Shown here: positions 5,853-11,121 of the stretch, one piece after another | How positions within the stretch are numbered: the first letter of the stretch is position 1 | How the letters are laid out: every line of letters starts with the position of its first letter | NCBI GenBank assembly: GCA_050261675.1 | Contig: JBLNDO010000060.1 | Coordinates: forward strand, 1 to 11,121 | DNA: 11,121 bases | Direction of reading: 5' to 3' | Origin: DASUBN01 sp050261675 | GTDB lineage: Bacteria; Pseudomonadota; Gammaproteobacteria; Natronospirales; REEB76 | The notes under the pieces: generated by a model | What the model was told of the DNA's origin: nothing | Database searches by the model: none | The model's input: the letters and a program-made list of their open reading frames with translations, nothing else | Position numbers and translations under genes: made by a program

Positions 5853-7613
5853 GTGAGCGGTCAACGCGTTCGTGATGACATCGCCCGATGGCGTGTCAAA
5901 CCCAATTTGAGCGATTATGCCCATGCCCGCCAGGTGTTTTCCTGGGAGCGGGCACGGGCCGAACTCGGCGGCTTACCCGGCGGTGGGCTGAATATGGGCC
6001 ATGCCGCCGTAGATCGTCATGCTGAAGGTACAAACGGCAACAAGCGCGCCATCCGCTTCCTACGCAAGGATGGGCGACGGGAAGATTACACGTACACCGA
6101 CCTCAAGCAGGCCAGCGACCGCTTCATGGCGGCCCTGCGTGCCGCGGGCATCGGCAAGGGCGACAGGGTCTTCGCCCTGAGTGGGCGTACGCCGGAGTTC
6201 TATATCGCGGCTCTCGGCACCCTCAAGAACGGCTCGATTTTCTGTCCGCTGTTCTCGGCATTCGGACCCGAGCCCATCCGGACACGCCTTGAGCGCGGTG
6301 GGGCGAAACTGTTGCTGACCAGCGCCGCACTTTACCGGCGCAAGGTGCAGGACATCCGTGCCGCGTTGCCGGAACTGCAGCAGGTGGTACTGACGCAGGC
6401 GGGTGGCGCTGCGGCGCCGCCTGGCGCGCGTACGTGGGATGACTTCATGGCTTCGGGCAGCACCATCGCGGAAATCACGCCGACCCAGCCGGAGGACATG
6501 GCATTACTGCACTTCACCAGCGGCACGACCGGGCGCCCCAAGGGGGCGGTGCATGTGCATGAGGCGGTGGTGGCTCATTACGTCACCGGCAGCTATGCCC
6601 TGGACCTGCATCCCGAAGACATCTTCTGGTGCACCGCGGATCCCGGCTGGGTCACGGGCATGTCCTACGGCGTGATTGCGCCGCTCGTTCACGGGGTGAG
6701 CATGATCGTGGACGAAGAGGAATTCGACGCCGAGCGCTGGTATCGGGTGTTGCGCGATGAGAAAGTCAGCGTCTGGTACACCGCGCCCACGGCCATCCGC
6801 ATGCTCATGAAAGCCGGCACCGATCTTGCACGGCAATACCGCTTCGACGATCTGCGGTTTGCGGCGAGCGTCGGCGAGCCGCTCAACCCCGAGGCAGTGC
6901 TTTGGGGTATGGAGGCTTTGGGCAGGCCGTTCCACGACAACTGGTGGCAGACGGAAACCGGTGGAATCATGATCGCAAACTTCCCGGGCGTGGACATCAA
7001 GCCAGGATCCATGGGCCTGCCGCTGCCGGGCGTGGAAGCGGCGGTGGTGGCGCGCGGTGCCGACGGCCATCTTGAGCCGGTCACCGATTCCGCCGTCCAG
7101 GGCGAACTGGCGCTGCGCCCCGGATGGCCGTCCATGTTCCGCGGCTATCTCGGAGAGGAAGAGCGGTACAAGAACTGTTTCGTGGACGGCTGGTACCTGA
7201 GCGGCGACCTGGCGTGGCGCGACGCGGACGGGTATTTTTGGTTCGTGGGCCGGGCGGACGATGTCATCAAGTCCTCCGGTCATCTCATCGGCCCCTTCGA
7301 GGTGGAAAGCGCCCTCATGGAACATCCGGCGGTGGCGGAAGCGGCGGTGATTGGCAAACCCGACCCGGTGGCGCTGGAGGTGGTGAAAGCCTTCATATGT
7401 CTGAAGCCCGGCAGGACCGCAGACGAAGCCCTCCGCCTCGACATTCTGGGTTTCGCCCGCAAGCGCCTGGGCACAGCGGTGGCACCGAAGGAGATCGCAT
7501 TCGCGGACTCCTTGCCACACACCCGCAGCGGCAAAATTATGCGCCGCCTGCTCAAGGCCCGGGAACTGGGGCTGCCGGAAGGGGACACTTCGACCCTGGA
7601 GGCGCAGACATGA
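5853..7613 (+). CDS. AMP-forming acetyl-CoA synthetase (AcsA-type acyl-CoA ligase)
   Basis: Cytoplasmic ligase of 586 residues, expected to convert acetate (or a similar short acid), ATP and CoA to acyl-CoA, AMP and pyrophosphate through an acyl-AMP. Motifs: ATP-binding loop TSGTTGRPKG (222-231), NWWQTETGG (363-371), whose tryptophan pair is typical of acetyl-specific enzymes, hinge region VGRADDVIKSSGHLIGPFE, and the C-terminal SGKIMRR with catalytic Lys561, the lysine that protein acetyltransferases modify in this family. It is shorter than the roughly 650-residue Acs of enteric bacteria and closer to the Bacillus AcsA branch. The start is GTG at 5853, 12 nt after usp, with only a weak ribosome binding site, so coupling to usp is likely. 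Its end overlaps the E1 alpha start as ATGA. Acetate is the best-supported substrate, but propionate or another short acid is possible. Confidence 0.92.
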   Translation: MSGQRVRDDIARWRVKPNLSDYAHARQVFSWERARAELGGLPGGGLNMGHAAVDRHAEGTNGNKRAIRFLRKDGRREDYTYTDLKQASDRFMAALRAAGIGKGDRVFALSGRTPEFYIAALGTLKNGSIFCPLFSAFGPEPIRTRLERGGAKLLLTSAALYRRKVQDIRAALPELQQVVLTQAGGAAAPPGARTWDDFMASGSTIAEITPTQPEDMALLHFTSGTTGRPKGAVHVHEAVVAHYVTGSYALDLHPEDIFWCTADPGWVTGMSYGVIAPLVHGVSMIVDEEEFDAERWYRVLRDEKVSVWYTAPTAIRMLMKAGTDLARQYRFDDLRFAASVGEPLNPEAVLWGMEALGRPFHDNWWQTETGGIMIANFPGVDIKPGSMGLPLPGVEAAVVARGADGHLEPVTDSAVQGELALRPGWPSMFRGYLGEEERYKNCFVDGWYLSGDLAWRDADGYFWFVGRADDVIKSSGHLIGPFEVESALMEHPAVAEAAVIGKPDPVALEVVKAFICLKPGRTADEALRLDILGFARKRLGTAVAPKEIAFADSLPHTRSGKIMRRLLKARELGLPEGDTSTLEAQT

Positions 7614-8605
7614 GCGCCGTGACGCCCCCTCTGAGGGCGAAGCCTGAACTCCACAAGCTCCTGGAGGCCATGCTGCTGATCCGGCGTTTCGAAGAGCGCT
7701 GTGTGGAACTCTACAGCGGCGTGAAGATCCGCGGATTCCTGCATCTTTACATCGGCGAAGAAGCGGTGGCGGTAGGCGCGATGGCGGCGCTCACTTCCGA
7801 GGACGCCGTGGTATCCACCTACCGGGAGCACGGCCACGCGTTGGCGCGCGGGATCGACGGCGGCCGCATCATGGCGGAACTTTACGGTAAGCGCCAGGGC
7901 GTGAGCGGTGGGCGCGGCGGCTCCATGCACCTGTTCGATGCCGCGGCGCGCTTCTATGGCGGCCACGCCATCGTGGGGGGCGGTCTGCCCGTTGCGGCAG
8001 GGCTCGCCTTGGCGGACAAGATGCTGTCGCGGCCCCGGGTCACGGGGTGTTTCTTCGGCGAGGGTGCGGTGGCGGAGGGTGTGTTCCACGAAACCCTCAA
8101 TCTATCCGTATTATGGAAGCTGCCCGTCGTTTTCTTTTGTGAGAACAACCTCTACGCCATGGGCACACGCCTCGAGCGCTCGGAATCCCAACCGGACGTG
8201 CACGCCAAGGCGGCGGGCTACGGCGCCGCCTCGAGGGTGGTGGACGGCATGGACATTCTGGCGGTAAGGGATGCAGCGCGGGAGGCAGTGGCGGCGGCCC
8301 GGGCAGGCGGAGGGCCGCAATTCCTGGAACTGCGCACCTACCGGTTCCGGGCCCACTCCATGTTCGACCCGGAGTTGTACCGCCCGAAATCGGAAGTGGA
8401 AACGTGGAAGGAGCGAGACCCAATTGATCTGCTCGCCTCGAGGCTTGAACGGGACAAATTCCTCGATAAGGAGGAACGCCGTGCCATGGAGGCGCGAGTG
8501 CTGTCGCAAGTGCAGGCAGCCGTGGACTTCGCCGAAGCTGGCGACTGGGAACCTGTCTCGACGCTCAGCCGCGACGTCGTGGGCTCGCAGGCGGGCCAGT
8601 TATGA
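7610..8605 (+). CDS. Thiamine-diphosphate 2-oxoacid/acetoin dehydrogenase E1, alpha subunit
   Basis: Alpha subunit (331 residues) of an alpha2-beta2 E1, which with its beta partner decarboxylates pyruvate (or cleaves acetoin) on ThDP and loads the acyl group on the E2 lipoyl arm. Motifs: REHGHALARG with His74 and His76 (72-81), SGGRGGSMH (99-107), the ThDP/Mg motif running from GEG (150-152) through HETLNLSVLWKLPVVFFCEN to NN (179-180), and the E1 loop YRFRAHSMFDPELYR (244-258). The metal motif is GEG where most relatives have GDG. Start ATG at 7610 (MSAVTPP) has GGAGG 7 nt upstream and overlaps the ligase stop as ATGA. The frame is open upstream to 7124, but that stretch is a shadow of the ligase. 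Length matches both AcoA and Gram-positive-type PdhA, so the substrate is not settled. Confidence 0.92.
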   Translation: MSAVTPPLRAKPELHKLLEAMLLIRRFEERCVELYSGVKIRGFLHLYIGEEAVAVGAMAALTSEDAVVSTYREHGHALARGIDGGRIMAELYGKRQGVSGGRGGSMHLFDAAARFYGGHAIVGGGLPVAAGLALADKMLSRPRVTGCFFGEGAVAEGVFHETLNLSVLWKLPVVFFCENNLYAMGTRLERSESQPDVHAKAAGYGAASRVVDGMDILAVRDAAREAVAAARAGGGPQFLELRTYRFRAHSMFDPELYRPKSEVETWKERDPIDLLASRLERDKFLDKEERRAMEARVLSQVQAAVDFAEAGDWEPVSTLSRDVVGSQAGQL

Positions 8606-9603
8606 ACGAGCAGACTGCGGCAAAAACCCTGACTTACCGGGAAGCGGTGCGTGAGGCGCTGCGGGAAGCGATGAACAGGGATCCGCGCGTATTCCTCATG
8701 GGCGAGGATGTGGGCGCCTACGGCGGTTGTTATGCGGTGAGCAAGGGCCTGCTGCAGGAATTCGGTCCCGAGCGCATCCGCGACGCGCCCCTATCGGAAG
8801 CCGGATTCACAGGTCTCGGAATCGGCGCCGCCCTGGGTGGCATGCGGCCCGTAGTGGAAATCATGACGGTCAACTTCAGCCTGTTGGCCCTGGATCAGAT
8901 CGTGAATGTGGCGGCCACGCTCAGGCACATGTCCGGCGGGCAATTCAGCGTGCCCCTGGTTATCCGCATGGCCACCGGTGCCGGTCTGCAACTCGCGGCG
9001 CAGCACTCGCACAGTCTCGAAGGCTGGTACGCTCACATTCCGGGCCTCAGAGTGCTCGCACCGGCCACGGTGGAGGATGCCCGCGGCATGTTGGCGCCCG
9101 CTCTCGCGAGTCCCGATCCCGTGCTGATTTTCGAGCATGTCCTGCTTTATAACGAGAAAGCGCTGTTGTCGAGCCCCACGGCCGTCGTGGACATCCATAG
9201 TGCCGCGGTTCGGCGCCGGGGGAGGGACGTGAGCCTCATCACCTATGGCGGCTCCCTTGGAAAGACGCTCAGGGCGGCGGAGGAGCTTGCGGTCGGTGGG
9301 ATTGAGGCGGAGGTGCTGGACCTGCGCTGCTTGCGGCCGTTGGACGACGCAGCCATCATGGATTCGGTGCGGCGCACCCACCGCGCCGTGATCGTGGACG
9401 AAGGCTGGCGCAGCGGCAGCCTGTCGGCGGAGGTAGGGATGCGCATCATGGAGCAGGCCTTCTACGACCTGGACGCGCCTGTGGCGCGGATCTGCACCGC
9501 CGAGGCGCCCATTCCTTATCCCAAGCACTTGGAAGATGCGGCGCTGCCGCGGGTGCCCGCCATTTCGGCGGCGGTGCGCGCCCTGGTGAAGCCGCGTGGC
9601 TGA
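8602..9603 (+). CDS. 2-oxoacid/acetoin dehydrogenase E1, beta subunit
   Basis: Beta subunit (333 residues) of the same E1, a transketolase-type pyrimidine-binding domain followed by the transketolase C-terminal domain. Recognisable stretches: LTYREAVREALREAM (10-24), FLMGEDVGAYGG (31-42), DAPLSEAGFTGLGIGAA (61-77) with the glutamate that activates ThDP, EIMTVNFSLLALDQIVN, QHSHSLEGWYAHIPGLRVL and, near the end, IVDEGWRSGSLSAEVGM and PYPKHLEDAALP. All the usual landmarks are present. The ATG overlaps the alpha-subunit stop (ATGA), so the two are translationally coupled as expected for equimolar subunits. The gene ends with an 8-nt overlap into the E2 gene. Confidence 0.93.
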   Translation: MNEQTAAKTLTYREAVREALREAMNRDPRVFLMGEDVGAYGGCYAVSKGLLQEFGPERIRDAPLSEAGFTGLGIGAALGGMRPVVEIMTVNFSLLALDQIVNVAATLRHMSGGQFSVPLVIRMATGAGLQLAAQHSHSLEGWYAHIPGLRVLAPATVEDARGMLAPALASPDPVLIFEHVLLYNEKALLSSPTAVVDIHSAAVRRRGRDVSLITYGGSLGKTLRAAEELAVGGIEAEVLDLRCLRPLDDAAIMDSVRRTHRAVIVDEGWRSGSLSAEVGMRIMEQAFYDLDAPVARICTAEAPIPYPKHLEDAALPRVPAISAAVRALVKPRG

Positions 9604-10675
9604 GTTCCGCATGCCCTCCCTGGGTGCCGATATGGAAGCCGGTACCCTGGCCGAGTGGCTGGTGAAACCGGGTGCGCAAGTGAAGCGCGGAGACCTTATC
9701 GCGGTGGTGGAGACCCAGAAGGGCGCCATTGACGTGGAAGTGTTTGAGAGCGGCACGGTGACTGAGTTCTTGGTAGAACCCGGCACGGAAGTGCCGGTGG
9801 GCACGCCGCTGGCTTATATCGATACCGGTGAAGCGGTACCCATCGCGGCACCGCCACCTGCGGCAGTCAGCCGTTCAAAGATCAGCCCGGTTGCACGCAA
9901 GCGCGCACTGGAATTAGGCATGGATGTGGAGAAGCTCGCCGCCTCGTTGGGCGGCGTCGCGACCCTCGAAGACGTGGAACGGGCCGCGACATCGAAACCG
10001 TCCACCGCCCCGGCCGCCGGCATGCGCCAAGCGATCGCCGAGGCCATGGCCCGCGCCAAGCGCGAGATTCCACACTACTACCTGTCGGTGACGCTGGATT
10101 TCTCCGCTGTGTTGCAACGCATGCAATCCATGAACGCGCAACTGCCGCTGCCGGAGCGTCTCGCCTACGGCGTGTTCCTGTTGCGTGCCACGGCGCTCGC
10201 GGTGAAGCGCTATCCCGAGTTCAACGGTTACTGGAATGCCGGCGCATTCCAGCCTTCGGAGAGGGTGAATGTGGGTGTCGCCATCTCCCTGCGCCAAGGC
10301 GGCCTCGTGGCTCCCGCGCTTTTCGATGCGGACAAGAAGGATCTCGCCACTTTGATGCGCGAATTCCTCGACTTGGTCAACCGCGTACGCGGCGGCCACA
10401 TGCGCAGTTCCGAGGTGGCAGGACCCACCATCACCGTCTCCAGCCTGGGGGAGCAGGGCGTGGACTCCGCGTATCCCATCATCTATCCGCCCCAGGTGGC
10501 TATCGTCGGTTTCGGCACGGTGGTGGAACGGCCCTGGGCGGTGGCGGGCAAAACTGAAGTGCGCCGCGTGATCACCGCGACCCTGGCGGCGGATCATCGC
10601 GTCAGCGATGGCCACCGGGGCGCCCTGTTCCTGGACCAGCTACGCAACTCCCTGGAAAAGCCGGAGGCCCTGTGA
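9596..10675 (+). CDS. Dihydrolipoamide acyltransferase (E2) with one lipoyl domain
   Basis: Core subunit (359 residues) that accepts the acyl group from E1 on a lipoyl arm and passes it to CoA. Layout: one lipoyl domain (about 2-77) with the modified Lys42 in VVETQKGAIDVEVF, a short Pro/Ala linker (about 80-92), a peripheral-subunit-binding-like domain (about 95-131), a second linker, and a catalytic domain (about 140-359) ending with HRVSDG (334-339), where His334 and Asp338 are the active-site residues. The GTG start at 9596 opens directly on the lipoyl domain (MAEFRMPSLGADMEAGTLAE). It overlaps the E1 beta stop by 8 nt. Oddities: the lipoyl turn is ETQKG rather than the common ETDKA, and the subunit-binding domain lacks the usual G-T-G-x-x-G-R-I loop, reading LAASLGGVATLEDV. 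No E3 gene is near. Confidence 0.93.
   Translation: MAEFRMPSLGADMEAGTLAEWLVKPGAQVKRGDLIAVVETQKGAIDVEVFESGTVTEFLVEPGTEVPVGTPLAYIDTGEAVPIAAPPPAAVSRSKISPVARKRALELGMDVEKLAASLGGVATLEDVERAATSKPSTAPAAGMRQAIAEAMARAKREIPHYYLSVTLDFSAVLQRMQSMNAQLPLPERLAYGVFLLRATALAVKRYPEFNGYWNAGAFQPSERVNVGVAISLRQGGLVAPALFDADKKDLATLMREFLDLVNRVRGGHMRSSEVAGPTITVSSLGEQGVDSAYPIIYPPQVAIVGFGTVVERPWAVAGKTEVRRVITATLAADHRVSDGHRGALFLDQLRNSLEKPEAL
10663..10667 (+). promoter_or_regulatory. Ribosome binding site fixing the GTG start of the acyl carrier protein
   Basis: GGAGG inside the last codons of the E2 gene lies 4 nt before the GTG at 10672. With the GTGA overlap it supports this start and shows that the ACP gene is translated as part of the dehydrogenase operon. 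Confidence 0.75.
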
Positions 10676-10920
10676 ACGATGCGGAGAGCGGAATACGGGT
10701 GCGAGTGCTGGCGGCGCTCGCGGCGGTGGCGCCGGAAGTCGACCCGGCGACATTGGATCCGGAGGTGAACTTTCGCGACCAGATGGATTTCGATTCCTTG
10801 GATTTCCTGAACTTCGCCATCGGCCTGCACAAGGCCTTTGGAGCGGATATCCCCGAGCGGGATTATCCGAAGCTGTTCAACCTGAACGGCTGCATCCGCT
10901 ATTTCGGCGATAGGCCCTAG
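10672..10920 (+). CDS. Acyl carrier protein
   Basis: Small acidic carrier protein of 82 residues, the normal ACP length. The phosphopantetheine attachment motif is MDFDSLDFLNF (38-48) with Ser42, preceded by a helix I region (about 5-20) and the acidic loop PEVDPATLDPEVNF. Helix II and the rest (GLHKAFGADIPERDYPKLFN) follow the usual pattern. A holo-ACP synthase would add the arm; none is in the window. GTG overlaps the E2 stop as GTGA with a good GGAGG, so it is co-expressed with the dehydrogenase complex. It is not in a fatty-acid synthesis (fabD-fabG-acpP-fabF) cluster and is probably a specialised carrier. Possible roles are accepting acyl groups from the E2 or ligase, or supplying octanoyl groups for lipoylation of the E2. 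None of these is shown by the sequence. Confidence 0.9.
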   Translation: MNDAESGIRVRVLAALAAVAPEVDPATLDPEVNFRDQMDFDSLDFLNFAIGLHKAFGADIPERDYPKLFNLNGCIRYFGDRP

Positions 10921-10973
10921 GCGTATAGCCACATACTGCAGGCGCGAGTTCCGAGCACCATGGCGGCGTCACA
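10921..10973. other. Short convergent intergenic gap with no clear terminator
   Basis: These 53 bases lie between the ACP gene and the converging dehydrogenase gene. I see no GC-rich hairpin followed by a T-run on either strand. Only weak, imperfect dyads occur around the ACP stop codon (TAGGCCCTAGGC). Termination may be factor-dependent, or transcripts may overlap. Confidence 0.5.
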
Positions 10974-11121
10974 TTAGGACAACAGTACTCCGCCGTCGAC
11001 GACGATCTGGGATCCGGTCATATAGCTGGAAAGATCGGAAGCCAGGAACAGGGCAACTCTGCCGATGTCATCGGGCTGCCCCATCCGGTTCATGGGGATT
11101 CTCTGCCTAAAGGACGACAGT
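10974..11121 (-). CDS. Short-chain dehydrogenase/reductase (FabG-like), C-terminal end only
   Basis: The last 48 residues of an NAD(P)-dependent SDR enzyme, reading from the window edge to TAA at 10976-10974. The visible end has the family's C-terminal pattern: IPMNRMGQPDDIGRVALFLA, then SDLSSYMTG and SQIVVDGG, corresponding to helix alpha-F/G and the last beta strand. The cofactor-binding GxxxGxG and catalytic Ser-Tyr-Lys lie outside the window, so activity and substrate cannot be judged. It converges on the ACP gene, which makes a 3-oxoacyl-ACP reductase-type role tempting, but this tail is common to many sugar, steroid and acyl reductases. Confidence 0.85.
   Translation of the reverse strand, partial: LSSFRQRIPMNRMGQPDDIGRVALFLASDLSSYMTGSQIVVDGGVLLS

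Noticed and set aside
6504..7520. Antisense open frame of 338 codons in the ligase gene
   Set aside because: It has no domain-like pattern and is His/Arg-rich, as expected of the reverse strand of a G+C-rich gene.
7124..7609. 162-residue upstream extension of E1 alpha
   Set aside because: It is an Arg/Gly-rich shadow of the CoA ligase gene; E1 homology starts after the ATG at 7610, which has a strong GGAGG.
8791..9804. Antisense open frame of 337 codons across E1 beta and E2
   Set aside because: It spans the junction of two well-supported plus-strand genes and has no recognisable fold.
9914..10615. Antisense open frame of 233 codons in the E2 gene
   Set aside because: It is a His/Arg/Gly-rich shadow of the E2 catalytic domain.
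10911..10935. Possible terminator hairpin after the ACP gene
   Set aside because: The dyad around TAGGCCCTAGGC is short and imperfect and has no following T-run.

Overview
The window is G+C-rich, densely coding bacterial DNA with proteobacterial gene content: an export system with the YbhGFSR layout, a UspE-like tandem stress protein and FNR/Anr-type promoter boxes. I would place it in a Gamma- or Betaproteobacterium with a microaerobic or anaerobic lifestyle. Nothing in the sequence fixes the genus. No rRNA, tRNA, insertion sequence, CRISPR array or phage gene was seen.

Left arm (1-4708, minus strand): five genes read leftward from a central promoter region. They are a HlyD-type periplasmic adaptor, two separate ABC ATPases, and two ABC-2 permeases, the last cut off by the window edge. 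This is the E. coli ybhG-ybhF-ybhS-ybhR layout, except that the two ATPase halves fused in YbhF are separate genes here. Gaps and overlaps are a 2-nt gap, an 11-nt overlap, a 4-nt overlap and a 3-nt gap, so this is one operon.

Centre (4709-4946): a 238-nt divergent intergenic region with two FNR/Anr-like 14-mers 84 bp apart (about eight helical turns). The left box sits exactly at -41.5 relative to a start site predicted from a TATTTT -10 element for the exporter operon. The right box lies near the -40 region of the rightward operon. Several short inverted repeats overlap the right side.

Right arm (4947-10920, plus strand): six tightly packed genes. They encode a UspE-like tandem universal stress protein, an AcsA-type acyl/acetyl-CoA synthetase, the alpha and beta subunits of a thiamine-diphosphate 2-oxoacid (pyruvate- or acetoin-type) dehydrogenase E1, a compact one-lipoyl-domain E2 acyltransferase, and a small acyl carrier protein. 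After usp, each gene is within 12 nt of, or overlaps, its neighbour. The operon can make acetyl/acyl-CoA by two routes, from a free acid plus ATP and from a 2-oxoacid or acetoin. It lacks an E3 and carries a dedicated ACP, which is the most unusual feature of the window.

Right edge (10974-11121, minus strand): the C-terminal end of a FabG-like short-chain dehydrogenase, convergent with the ACP gene.

Taken together, the window looks like a redox-responsive island. An FNR/Anr-type regulator would switch on both an envelope exporter and an acyl-CoA-forming module with a stress protein and an ACP. The enzyme families are secure. The substrates, the role of the ACP and the regulation are inferences.
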